Source: Actinomycetota bacterium (GTDB taxonomy: Bacteria > Actinomycetota > CADDZG01 > WHSQ01). Taken from it: 64,000 bases of DNA. Every line of letters starts with the position of its first letter. Within the stretch, counting starts at the first letter, position 1. The notes under the pieces are model-generated. The model did no database searches, was not told where the DNA came from, and saw nothing but the letters and a program-made list of their open reading frames with translations. The stretch covers positions 1 to 64,000 of the forward strand of contig WHSV01000008.1 of NCBI GenBank assembly GCA_009379915.1, given 5' to 3'. The position numbers were made by a program, and so were the translations under genes. Below, piece after piece: positions 23,134 through 30,982 of the stretch.

Positions 23134-24087
23134 GTGCACGAAACGGGGGAGCCCGACGTCATGGTCGTGGAGGAGGTCGAGGCTCCCGATCCTGCTGAGG
23201 ACCAGGCCTTGGTCAGGCTCGACGCGATCGGCGTGAATTTCATCGACGTCAATCAACGGTCGGGCGCCTACCCCATCTCGCTGCCGTTTACGCCTGGAAC
23301 CGAAGGAGCGGGAGTCGTGGAGGCCGTGGGCCCGCGCGTATCCGAAGTGTCACCCGGCGATCGGGTGGGTTACGCGGGCGTCCCAGCCTCCTACAGCCAG
23401 TACGCCACGGCGAAAGCTTCCCGCCTCGTTCCGTTGCCCGATGCGGTCGGAACTGATCTCGCCGCCGCCGTCATGTTGCAGGGAATGACCGCCCACTATC
23501 TGGTCAACTCGATCTGTACTCTCGATGAAGGGGACTGGTGCTTGATCCATGCTGCAGCGGGAGGCGTGGGACTCGTGCTCACACAGCTCGCGAAGCGGCG
23601 CGGCCTACAAGTGATCGGTACCGTCTCCACCGCGGAGAAGGCCGAGCGAGCTCGAAGAGCGGGAGTCGATCATGCGATCGATTACACCCAGGAGGATTTC
23701 GCCGCCGTGGTGGATGAGCTCACGCACGGCGCAGGAGTTCGAGCTGTATTCGAGTCGGTCGGCAAGTCGACCTTCGACAAGAGCCTCGAATGTCTATCCA
23801 AGCGGGGCTACATGGTGCTCTTCGGTCAAGCCAGCGGTCCGGTTGATCCAGTCGACATCCGCCGTCTCCAACGAGGAGGATCTCTGTTCCTAACGCGGCC
23901 GGCTCTCGTCGACTACACGTCGACGGACGAAGAGTTGTTGTGGCGAGGTCAAGAGATCCTCGGCCTCGTTGCGTCTGGAGATCTCGAAGTCCATGTCCAC
24001 GAGCGTTATCCCCTGACCGAGGCCCCGGTAGCACACCGCGCCTTACAAACCCGGCAGACGACGGGGAAGTTGCTGCTCATCCCCTGA
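23134..24087 (+). CDS. Quinone oxidoreductase-like MDR protein (NADPH-dependent)
   Basis: 317 aa from GTG 23134. Motifs: LDAIGVNFIDVNQRSGAYPI, FTPGTEGAGVVEAVG, VMLQGMTAHYLV, the nucleotide-binding IHAAAGGVGLVLTQLAKRRG, and VFESVGKSTFDKSLECLSKR; no zinc-binding cysteines, as in QorA. It transfers hydride from NADPH to quinones or enones. The homologous N-terminus is normally M-K-x-(I/V)-R-V-H-E-T; here the in-frame codons at 23119-23133 read T-K-R-V-R because the expected ATG is ACG, with GAGG just upstream. Either ACG is the true start or the base is an error; GTG 23134 is the fallback. Confidence 0.88.
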   Translation: MHETGEPDVMVVEEVEAPDPAEDQALVRLDAIGVNFIDVNQRSGAYPISLPFTPGTEGAGVVEAVGPRVSEVSPGDRVGYAGVPASYSQYATAKASRLVPLPDAVGTDLAAAVMLQGMTAHYLVNSICTLDEGDWCLIHAAAGGVGLVLTQLAKRRGLQVIGTVSTAEKAERARRAGVDHAIDYTQEDFAAVVDELTHGAGVRAVFESVGKSTFDKSLECLSKRGYMVLFGQASGPVDPVDIRRLQRGGSLFLTRPALVDYTSTDEELLWRGQEILGLVASGDLEVHVHERYPLTEAPVAHRALQTRQTTGKLLLIP

Positions 24088-24230
24088 GGGCAAACTCGTC
24101 GCTTCCGCTCCGTCCCGCGACCATGCTTTGACCTTCCCCGGTTGTCGGGGTTCGCCTGGACTCGATTCCCTCCATCCTAGGCACCACGCGAACGCGGACC
24201 GGCTTCATATGGTGTCGGTAGAATTGGTCG

Positions 24231-24722
24231 GTGATCTCGAACGGTCCCACTGTGACGCTTCGCAAAGCCGGTTCGCAAGATGCAGATGACGTCGCCGACA
24301 TCTGGCGTCTCGGTTGGCAAGATGGCCACCTCGGGTTTGTCCCCCGAGAACTGGTCGAGGCCCGGACTGAGGATTCGTTTGGGATCCGGGCGCCGGAACG
24401 AGTCGCCGACACGACGGTGGCCACCGTCGATGGAGCCGTCGCCGGATTCGTAATGGTCGTTGACGATGAGGTCGAGCAGGTGTACGTCTCGGCTCTCCAT
24501 CGAGGCTCTGGCGTCGCCGCCGTCCTGATGAGTGAGGCCGAGCGACAGGTCAGAGCGAACGGACACAGAAGGGCCTGGCTCTCAGTCGTCGCCGGCAACG
24601 CGAGAGCCCGAGCCTTCTACGAGAAGACCGGATGGTACGACGAAGGGCCCTTCGACTACGCCGCCGCCGCCGAGGATGGACCGATTACGGTGCCCTCCCA
24701 TCGCTACACGAAGCTGCTGTAG
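24231..24722 (+). CDS. GNAT-family N-acetyltransferase
   Basis: 163 aa, GTG start. The fold is recognisable: VTLRKAGSQDADDVADIWRL, then FVMVVDDEVEQVYVSALHRG (strand 4 and motif A entry), SGVAAVLMSEAERQVRA (acetyl-CoA pyrophosphate loop, R-G-S-G-V-A) and LSVVAGNARARAFYEKTGWY (motif B). Substrate unknown. It stands alone between the quinone oxidoreductase and a convergent membrane gene. Confidence 0.9.
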   Translation: MISNGPTVTLRKAGSQDADDVADIWRLGWQDGHLGFVPRELVEARTEDSFGIRAPERVADTTVATVDGAVAGFVMVVDDEVEQVYVSALHRGSGVAAVLMSEAERQVRANGHRRAWLSVVAGNARARAFYEKTGWYDEGPFDYAAAAEDGPITVPSHRYTKLL

Positions 24723-24783
24723 AAGTCGGACAGAGCCACGACGAGAACAGCCGTTGTGAGCGCTGTCTCTTAACCGGTGCCGG

Positions 24784-25248
24784 TCACAGGGTCGGCTTGA
24801 ACACCATCGCCCAAACGGCGGAGAAGATGATGACGAGATTCACAGCGTTAAGACTGCGGAGACGGTTCCTCAGCGCTGCGACTCTTGCGCCATCCGATTC
24901 GGGGATCGATGATCGGTGCGCGAGCTCCTCACCGGCGCGACGGATCGGTCCTGAACCGAGGAACATCGAGAGAACGAGCGCAATCAGCCCCCACAGCACC
25001 CAGAGGGTTGTGAACTCGATCCCGCCGTCAACGATCATCACGAGTCCGGCGACGAGCGCGGTTCCTGCGGCCGGCCCTATGAGCGTCCTGACGAACACTG
25101 CGCTCTGTTGACCGAGCGCGGCCATCGCGGAGCGTTCACTCGTGCGGGCAATGCGAGCGTTGAGGATGCCGACGGTAAACACCCCGCCGACCCACAAGAT
25201 GACCGCGACGATGTGCAGGAACTTGAACAGGTTGTACACCGTGAACAC
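24784..25248 (-). CDS. DUF2269-like integral membrane protein
   Basis: 154 aa, four helices: YNLFKFLHIVAVILWVGGVF, VRTLIGPAAGTALVAGLVMI, TTLWVLWGLIALVLSMFLGS, LNAVNLVIIFSAVWAMVF. The N-terminal 'KFLHIVAVILWVGG' histidine-containing helix is characteristic of DUF2269/CopD-like proteins, where the His may bind haem or metal. Function unknown. ATG start with GAGGAGGCAG upstream. Convergent with the GNAT gene. Confidence 0.82.
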   Translation of the reverse strand: MFTVYNLFKFLHIVAVILWVGGVFTVGILNARIARTSERSAMAALGQQSAVFVRTLIGPAAGTALVAGLVMIVDGGIEFTTLWVLWGLIALVLSMFLGSGPIRRAGEELAHRSSIPESDGARVAALRNRLRSLNAVNLVIIFSAVWAMVFKPTL

Positions 25249-25508
25249 GACTGCCTCCTCAATCTATTTCTGCCCGAACCGCGTTGTCCCTACGACGTCT
25301 GCGCCGCGTGACCATTGTCACCTGAGACCCTTGGAGGCCCCGGTATTTACGGTGGTCGGCCGGTGGAGCGAACGGCCATGCGGCCCCGGTGGGGCCCTCC
25401 CACCGGTCCTGAATAATGGCAGAGCGTACGAGTCCGGGGTCGAGCTCGAGGAGCCGCGGTGAGCCAACAACCGGTACATCCCGCGAGCGCGCCGGGTGAG
25501 CCGGCGAG

Positions 25509-25823
25509 ATGAGGGCGCTTCCCTTTGTCGGTCGGTCGAAGGACGGCGTGCTGATCGAGGTTTTCATCCAACCACGTGCTGCCCGCGACTCGGTCGAGGG
25601 CATCCACGGCGATGCTCTCAAGTTGAAGGTCAAGGCGCCCCCGGTCGACGACCGTGCGAACAGGGCGGTCGAGAAGCTCTTGGCCGATCTACTCCACCTG
25701 CCCCGTTCGAGCGTCGCAGTGGTCGCGGGCCACTCCAGTCGTCGCAAGCGGATCGCCGTCACCGGGGTTTCTCGGGAACAGGTGGTGAATCGGCTTGACC
25801 GCGTACTGGCGCCTGGAACCTAA
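25509..25823 (+). CDS. DUF167/YggU family protein
   Basis: 104 aa. Clear family features: VLIEVFIQPRAARDSVEGIH, ALKLKVKAPPVDDRANRAVE and SSVAVVAGHSSRRKRIAVTG. Small, widely conserved, cytoplasmic, function not established. ATG start at 25509 just after GAGCCGGCGAG. Convergent with the next gene. Confidence 0.9.
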   Translation: MRALPFVGRSKDGVLIEVFIQPRAARDSVEGIHGDALKLKVKAPPVDDRANRAVEKLLADLLHLPRSSVAVVAGHSSRRKRIAVTGVSREQVVNRLDRVLAPGT

Positions 25824-25849
25824 ACCAGTGCCGGGTCTCAGGGGCGTCG

Positions 25850-26110
25850 CTAGCTCTCATCCTCCATGATCTGAGCGAACTGTTCCCAGTTCATCCTGCG
25901 GTGGTACTTGCCGCCACGAGGACGCCACTCCAACCCTCCTCTGGAGATCAACAGGTGCCCGAGCAGGTCACTCGATCTCTTGCGAGCGCGTACCCCCTTA
26001 CCGCGCAGCTGCTGGGCGCTCTGACGAACCTCGACCTCGATGTTGGCGTTGCCGACCACGCCCTCGTAGCCCTTCGGCAGTTTCCACGTCGTGGCGTCGT
26101 GTCGCGGCAT
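25850..26110 (-). CDS. Conserved-looking 86-aa hypothetical protein
   Basis: Starts at ATG 26108-26110, preceded by AGGAGGGTAGCT. MPRHDATTWKLPKGYEGVVG, then NANIEVEVRQSAQQLRGKGV and a basic C-terminal region with GGKYHRRMNWEQFAQIMEDE. Soluble, no recognised domain; the W/Y-containing C-terminus looks conserved. A GCGGG-GTTTT-CCCGC hairpin (26170-26184) lies between it and the upstream SRPBCC gene on the same strand and probably separates the two transcripts. Confidence 0.68.
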   Translation of the reverse strand: MPRHDATTWKLPKGYEGVVGNANIEVEVRQSAQQLRGKGVRARKRSSDLLGHLLISRGGLEWRPRGGKYHRRMNWEQFAQIMEDES

Positions 26111-26370
26111 AGCTACCCTCCTGAAAGAAAGAAGCCCTAGCCAGATTGTGGCCGCAAGATGGGTCCTGAGCGGGGTTTTCCCGCCCAGTGCCCACACCCC
26201 GAGTCGACTTCGACAGGAATAAGTTTGCCGACGTAGCGCCTGAGGGTCGTGGAGCGATCGGAAACGGGTTTCCGAGGCTGGATCTCGACGGGCCGGCCGA
26301 TGACGGTCGAGGGGGCTACCGCTCCGGCGCTCGGCTGCGAGCGCGACCGGCGAGGGATCCGGAACGCCGC

Positions 26371-26895
26371 TTAGCTCTTATTGAGAAACTCTTCCGGCGG
26401 TCCGATCGCCGCAGCCTCGGGACCGAGAACCTCGACGTACTCGGTGTGCACCGTCTCCCACCGACTTCTACCGCCGTCGGCGGGTGGTTCGGCTCCGGCG
26501 AGACGGTCATCGAGGAGATCGAGGCACACATGCCAGCCTGCAGCATCGCGCGCGGCTCGTCCCAACTCGTCGAAGGTGTCGAACAGGGTCAGTACGGTTC
26601 CGTCGCTCTCGGGTCGCAGTTCGAACCGGATAAGGTCCTCGCCCCACTTGAACTCGAGCACCGAGTAAGGGTCGTAGGTGATCATCTCACCGTGCATCGA
26701 CGGCGCTTCGTCCTTTCGGAAGGAAAAGGTCAGTTCTGCACCCTCGACTCGGTCACCCTCCATGGTGGTGGGAAACCACGCGTCGAGATGTTCCGGTTCG
26801 ACGAGCGCGCGCCACACCTTCTCGGGACGGTGTCGAAGTTCGCGCGTGAACCGCAGTCGCCAGCGTGATTCGATCTGTTCGAGTTGTCCCAGCAT
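26371..26895 (-). CDS. SRPBCC/AHSA1-family (START-like) protein
   Basis: 174 aa. AHSA1-type signatures: LRFTRELRHRPEKVWRALVE, EHLDAWFPTTMEGDRVEGAE, EMITYDPYSVLEFKWGEDLI and TVLTLFDTFDELGRAARDAA. The fold forms a hydrophobic ligand pocket. It lies 16 bp downstream of the ArsR gene, the usual two-gene arrangement in which the regulator controls the SRPBCC protein. Ligand unknown. Confidence 0.88.
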   Translation of the reverse strand: MLGQLEQIESRWRLRFTRELRHRPEKVWRALVEPEHLDAWFPTTMEGDRVEGAELTFSFRKDEAPSMHGEMITYDPYSVLEFKWGEDLIRFELRPESDGTVLTLFDTFDELGRAARDAAGWHVCLDLLDDRLAGAEPPADGGRSRWETVHTEYVEVLGPEAAAIGPPEEFLNKS

Positions 26896-26911
26896 CGGGT
26901 GCTCCTTTCTG

Positions 26912-27220
26912 TCAGTCGGTCATGGAGTCGAGATGCTTTTCGAGGTCGTCGAGGCGGGCTCCCCACAAAAAGCGGTAGGGCGCGAGCCACTCGTCGAGGT
27001 CGCGCAAGGGATCCGGCCGTACTCGATAGATGCGGCGTTGGGCATCCGGCCTCACCTCGACCAGGCCCGCCTCGCGCAGGACCCGCAGATGCTTTGAAAC
27101 CGCGGGCTGGCTCACCCCCAGGGCGGCGACGAGCTCGCCGACCGGGCGCTCGGCCTCCCGCAGGAGATCGAGGATCCGTCGCCGGTTGGGCTCCGCGAGG
27201 ACCTCGAGCGCCTGACTCAT
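26912..27220 (-). CDS. ArsR-family winged-helix regulator
   Basis: 102 aa from ATG 27218-27220. LAEPNRRRILDLLREAERPV, GELVAALGVSQPAVSKHLRV and LREAGLVEVRPDAQRRIYRV are the classic ArsR winged helix. There are no metal-binding cysteines in the recognition helix, so it is of the non-metal type that accompanies SRPBCC proteins. A strong promoter ends about 7 nt before the ATG, so the transcript is probably leaderless and the longer in-frame start can be dismissed. Confidence 0.92.
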   Translation of the reverse strand: MSQALEVLAEPNRRRILDLLREAERPVGELVAALGVSQPAVSKHLRVLREAGLVEVRPDAQRRIYRVRPDPLRDLDEWLAPYRFLWGARLDDLEKHLDSMTD

Positions 27221-27227
27221 GGCTTGA

Positions 27228-27256
27228 GTATTACTAAAGAGATATATAACTGTCAA
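27228..27256 (-). promoter_or_regulatory. Consensus promoter of the ArsR-SRPBCC operon
   Basis: Reading in the minus direction: -35 TTGACA (27256-27251), 17-bp spacer, -10 TAATAC (27233-27228). The ATG follows 7 nt after the -10, consistent with a leaderless mRNA. The spacer GTTATATATCTCTTTAG is AT-rich and partly symmetric, a plausible autorepressor site. Confidence 0.72.
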
Positions 27257-27370
27257 GGCAACTAATTAATTTGGGCCTTGCGGACAATCACGGCCAAAGC
27301 CGTCGGGCGATCTTGATTCCGCTCGGGGACGCGTGCTTTCGTGATCCAAACCGGTCAAGGGGGGGTAGCC

Positions 27371-28484
27371 ATGGGGCTCAGTCGCGCATTTCGAATCGGC
27401 CTGATGTGTGTCGCCGCGCTCGCACTGATGATCCCGTCGCCGTTTGCGACGGCGCGCGGGGAGAACCGTGGCGGCGGTGTGGATATCGAGGTCATCGCCG
27501 AGGGCTTGAGCGAGCCGCGCGGCCTCGGGTTCGGCCCGGGACGGCGTGAACTGTACGTGGCGGAGGCGGGAGAGGGCGGGGATGGCCCCTGCGCTCAGCA
27601 TCCGGTTCTGGGCGAGGCCTGCTTCGGAAATTCCGGGGCGATAACTAGGATCGGTCGCAAGGGCGTGAAAACCGTCGTCGCGAATATCGGGTCGATCGCC
27701 GGCGCGGTCGAGGGCTTTGGACCGCACGACGTCTCGGTTCGCGCGGCACATCACATTCACTACGGGTGCGGTCGGGCCTCCCGAACTGCGGGCGCGGTTC
27801 GGACCTGACGCGGAGCGGTCGCTCGGTCATCTACTGACGTCCAAAGCCAAGGGTCACCGGCGCGGCAAGGTCTCGAGGGTGGCGGATCTCGTTGCTTTCG
27901 AAGCCGATGTCAATCCGGCGGGCGGTCCCATCGACAGCAATCCCTTCGGCGTTCTCGCGCAGGGGAGGCGGTCCTATGTTGCCGACGCGGGCGCGAACGC
28001 TCTGCTGGCCGTGAGCCGGCATGGGCGCGTGCGCGTCGTCGCAGTGTTCCCGGATCGCCTCGTTGACTTCGGGGGCGAGCAGATTCCGATGAACGCGGTG
28101 CCCACGACCGTCGTGAGGGGGCCGGGGGGCGACCTGTTCGTCGGAGAGCTGACCGGTTTTCCCTTCCCGCTCGGAGGCGCTCGGGTCTACCGCGTCGAGA
28201 AGGGCGAGGATCCGGAGGTCTACGCCGAGGGGTTCACCAACATCATCGACATCGCCTTCGGCAGACACGGCACCCTGTACGTGCTCGAGATCGCACACAA
28301 CAGCCTGCTCGCGCCGGTGCCGGAGGGCGCCGTGATCAAGGTGGACCCCAACGGTGACCGTGAGATCATCGCCGACGGCCTCTTCTTCCCGGGGGGCCTG
28401 GCGCTGGGTAAGAGCGACGAGCTGTACGTCACGAACTGTGGCGTCTGCTTCGACGACGGCGAGGTCCTCCGCATCACCGAATAG
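27371..28484 (+). pseudogene. ScyD/ScyE-like secreted beta-propeller protein with a frameshift
   Basis: From ATG 27371 the frame begins with a signal peptide (IGLMCVAALALMIPSPFATA-RG) and propeller sequence IEVIAEGLSEPRGLGFGPGR, RELYVAEAGEGG and SGAITRIGRKGVKTVVANIG, then GFGPHDVSV. Near 27740-27750 the coding frame changes by one base and continues HITFTTGAVGPPELRARFG, VADAGANALLAVSRHGRVRV, VYAEGFTNIIDIAFGRHGTL and YVLEIAHNSLL to the stop at 28484. Both halves are well preserved, so this is either a recent lesion or a sequence error; joined, it is a secreted protein of about 370 aa. Confidence 0.82.
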
Positions 28485-28552
28485 GTCTGAGTGCGCTCGC
28501 TCCTCGATGAAGGGCGGGCTCGGAGATAGATGCCGAGGCCTACGATTGCCGG

Positions 28553-29308
28553 ATGAGGAGGCTCATCCCGACATTTGTCTGCCTGGTGTTGTTTGCGGCC
28601 TGCACCTCGAGCACCGGGGACGAACCCGGGCGCGACCGGATACGGGAGCCGGTTCGGCATCAGGACTCGCGGGTGTACGCGGCCGTGGGGGCCAGTGAGA
28701 CCGTGGGTTGGGGGGCCGGGAACTTCACGACCGAGTCGTGGCCACGCGTCCTCCTCGACCGGGCCCTTCCCGATTTCAGGCTGGTGAATCTCGGGCATCC
28801 CGGAGCCACCGTCGAAGACGCAATCGTGCGCGAGCTTCCGAGGCTGCAGCGCGTCGAGCCCGATATCGTCACGGTCTGGTTGAACGCAAACGACATTCTG
28901 CAAGGGGTCGCCGCAGCACAATACAAACAGGACTTCGACCGCCTCCTGCGCGCGATCGAACAAACGGGGCCGCAGCAGGTCCTGGTGGCCAACACACCGC
29001 CCCTCGACAAGCTTCCTGCTTATCGAGCCTGCCGGCCGGATCCTCCCGAGGACGGACCCTTTTGTTTCCTGGGAAGCTCGCTTCCGGCACCCCCCGCGAT
29101 GAGAGCGCTCGTCGACCGCTACAACGAGATCATCAAGAAAGCGGTGAGGAAGACGGGGGCGACCCTCATCGATCTGCACTCGAGCGCGATGGAGGCCCGG
29201 GAGCGAGGCTCGGATGCGGAGCTCATCAGCGGGGACGGACTCCATCCCAGCACGGAGGGTCACGTGGCGGTCGCGGAGTCGTTCAGTGCCAGACTCGAGC
29301 TTCCGTAG
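28553..29308 (+). CDS. SGNH/GDSL-type lipoprotein esterase
   Basis: 251 aa. Lipoprotein signal with lipobox LFAAC, acylated Cys17. SGNH blocks: I as VYAAVGASETVGWG (nucleophile Ser, in GAS rather than GDS), II around NLGHPGATVED (Gly), III as WLNANDI (Asn), V as DGLHPSTEGH (Asp and His). The complete catalytic set suggests an active esterase or lipase anchored outside the cell. Two further cysteines (ACRPDPPEDGPFC) may form a disulfide. ATG start. Confidence 0.9.
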   Translation: MRRLIPTFVCLVLFAACTSSTGDEPGRDRIREPVRHQDSRVYAAVGASETVGWGAGNFTTESWPRVLLDRALPDFRLVNLGHPGATVEDAIVRELPRLQRVEPDIVTVWLNANDILQGVAAAQYKQDFDRLLRAIEQTGPQQVLVANTPPLDKLPAYRACRPDPPEDGPFCFLGSSLPAPPAMRALVDRYNEIIKKAVRKTGATLIDLHSSAMEARERGSDAELISGDGLHPSTEGHVAVAESFSARLELP

Positions 29309-29437
29309 AAGCGGATCTGGACTCGCCTCGTTCGAACCTCCGTCAGGGGGGCCACCGTTGTGACGCTGGGGTGACGGAACGGTGACGACGGCCTCCTAAC
29401 TTCACCCAAACGGGCGAAAGTTCACGGGAGGCACTCA

Positions 29438-30946
29438 ATGGCGCGCTCCAGTCGCGATTCGCGACGTCAAGTCAACATCGAACAGGCACTCGATCGAGCA
29501 GAGCGAATCGGGCGCCTGTATCTCTCACTGGCGCTGGTGGGTGCGATCGCGCTGATCCTCGTCCCCACGATCTACCTCGACCAGAGCAGCCGGCTCTTTG
29601 TGCTCAAACTGGCCAGCGCCGGACTCTTGGCTTTTCTACCAGGTTGGCTCTATCTGCAGTTCATCCGGAACAAGGGGCGCAGTCTCTACGACGAGTACGT
29701 GCTGAACCTCTTTCGACTTCACATCGACGAGCTTGCGAATCTCCCAGCGCCACCGAAGCACACGACGTACTACCTCCCGTGGAAGAAGGCGCACGATAAG
29801 CTCCAGACCAAGCACAAGGACAACCTCTACAGAACGAAGTTCGAGGCGATCTACGGTCGATCCTCGGTCAGCACTCTCGGGCTGATCGTCGACAAGGGAA
29901 AGCTGCCCAACCGCACCGAGGCGTTTTCGCCGGTCGTGTACGCAACGCTGATCATGTGTCTCGGCTGGGTTCTCGTCCTGCAACCCGAGCTGTTGGGTGC
30001 TCTTCGACTCGGAGACGTGGTTCCATCCGGGCGACCCCTCCTGCCCATCGAGCCGCTTCAGTTCGGGTTCCTGGGCGCCTACACCTTCATCATCCAGGAC
30101 CTGGTTCGTCGTTATTACCGGGACGATCTCAGGACGAGCGGTTACATCGCGGCGATCTCCAGGATCGTGTTCTCGGCGGTGCTCATCATGACCGTCAACC
30201 TGATGTGGAGTGGTCAGGCCGGCCAGCAGGAGAACATCCTCGCCTTCTTCATCGGCTTCTTCCCACAGATCGGACTGCAGGTCCTCAAGACCGCATTGAC
30301 CAAACCGTTGGGCAGGCTGGTGCCGAGTCTGAGCACCAAGTACCCGTTGAGCTCTCTCGAAGGACTGAACTTCTGGTACGAGGCCCGACTCAACGAGGAG
30401 GGGATCGAGGACCAGCAGAATTTCGTTTCGGCGAGCTTGGTGGATCTCATGCTGAGGACTCGGGCGCCCATCATGCGTCTCGTCGACTGGCTCGATCAGG
30501 CCTTTCTGCATCTACACCTGCCCGAGGACCCCGACAAGGTCGAGGACATGAAAAGAGAGCTCCGCCGGCTTGGCATTCGGACCGCCACCGAGCTGGAGAC
30601 CACGTTCGAAGAGCTCGGCGACGACCCCGTTTTCCTGAGCGCGCTCAGCGACGCCCTCGGCGTAGCGAGTGACGAGGGCACCTCCGTAGCGCGCTCGATT
30701 CTCGTAACGCTCAACGGGGAGATCAACTACTGGCACGTGCGTGAGTTCAGACGGCACTCGTGGCTCAGGTCCCGCCGGGGACGTCCACAACGTCACGCCC
30801 CCGCAGTCAACGGTGCCCACCCCGAGCTCGCCGCGAGACAGATCGGCGTCTCAACGGAAAGCAACGGAGCGGCAGGGGGTCGATCGAGAGTCGAGAGCCA
30901 ACTAAGCGCGGGAGCGAGCACGAAGGACCGGGGCCGGTCCCAATGA
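29438..30946 (+). CDS. Large membrane protein of unknown family
   Basis: 502 aa, ATG with GGGAGGCACTCA upstream. Hydrophobic helices at about 27-48 (LYLSLALVGAIALILVPTIY), 55-75, 165-185, 215-235, 245-262 and 272-290 alternate with a soluble region at 85-160 (TTYYLPWKKAHDKLQTKH, FEAIYGRSSVSTLGL). After the last helix, about 210 residues face one side: SSLEGLNFWYEARLNEEGIE, DQQNFVSASLVDLMLRTRAP, and a helix-hairpin-like LRRLGIRTATELETTFEELG. The tail is low-complexity. No family recognised. The stop codon lies inside the loop of the terminator hairpin. Confidence 0.75.
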   Translation: MARSSRDSRRQVNIEQALDRAERIGRLYLSLALVGAIALILVPTIYLDQSSRLFVLKLASAGLLAFLPGWLYLQFIRNKGRSLYDEYVLNLFRLHIDELANLPAPPKHTTYYLPWKKAHDKLQTKHKDNLYRTKFEAIYGRSSVSTLGLIVDKGKLPNRTEAFSPVVYATLIMCLGWVLVLQPELLGALRLGDVVPSGRPLLPIEPLQFGFLGAYTFIIQDLVRRYYRDDLRTSGYIAAISRIVFSAVLIMTVNLMWSGQAGQQENILAFFIGFFPQIGLQVLKTALTKPLGRLVPSLSTKYPLSSLEGLNFWYEARLNEEGIEDQQNFVSASLVDLMLRTRAPIMRLVDWLDQAFLHLHLPEDPDKVEDMKRELRRLGIRTATELETTFEELGDDPVFLSALSDALGVASDEGTSVARSILVTLNGEINYWHVREFRRHSWLRSRRGRPQRHAPAVNGAHPELAARQIGVSTESNGAAGGRSRVESQLSAGASTKDRGRSQ

Positions 30947-30958
30947 TGGACCGGCCCC
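30930..30958. terminator. Perfect 11-bp hairpin shared by two convergent genes
   Basis: GGGGCCGGTCC (30930-30940), loop CAATGAT, GGACCGGCCCC (30948-30958), followed by CGTTT. It contains the TGA of the upstream membrane gene in its loop and ends 25 bp before the stop of the convergent MMPL gene, so it can terminate both. Confidence 0.85.
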
Positions 30959-30982
30959 CGTTTCGCTGCCGTAGCTATCTAT

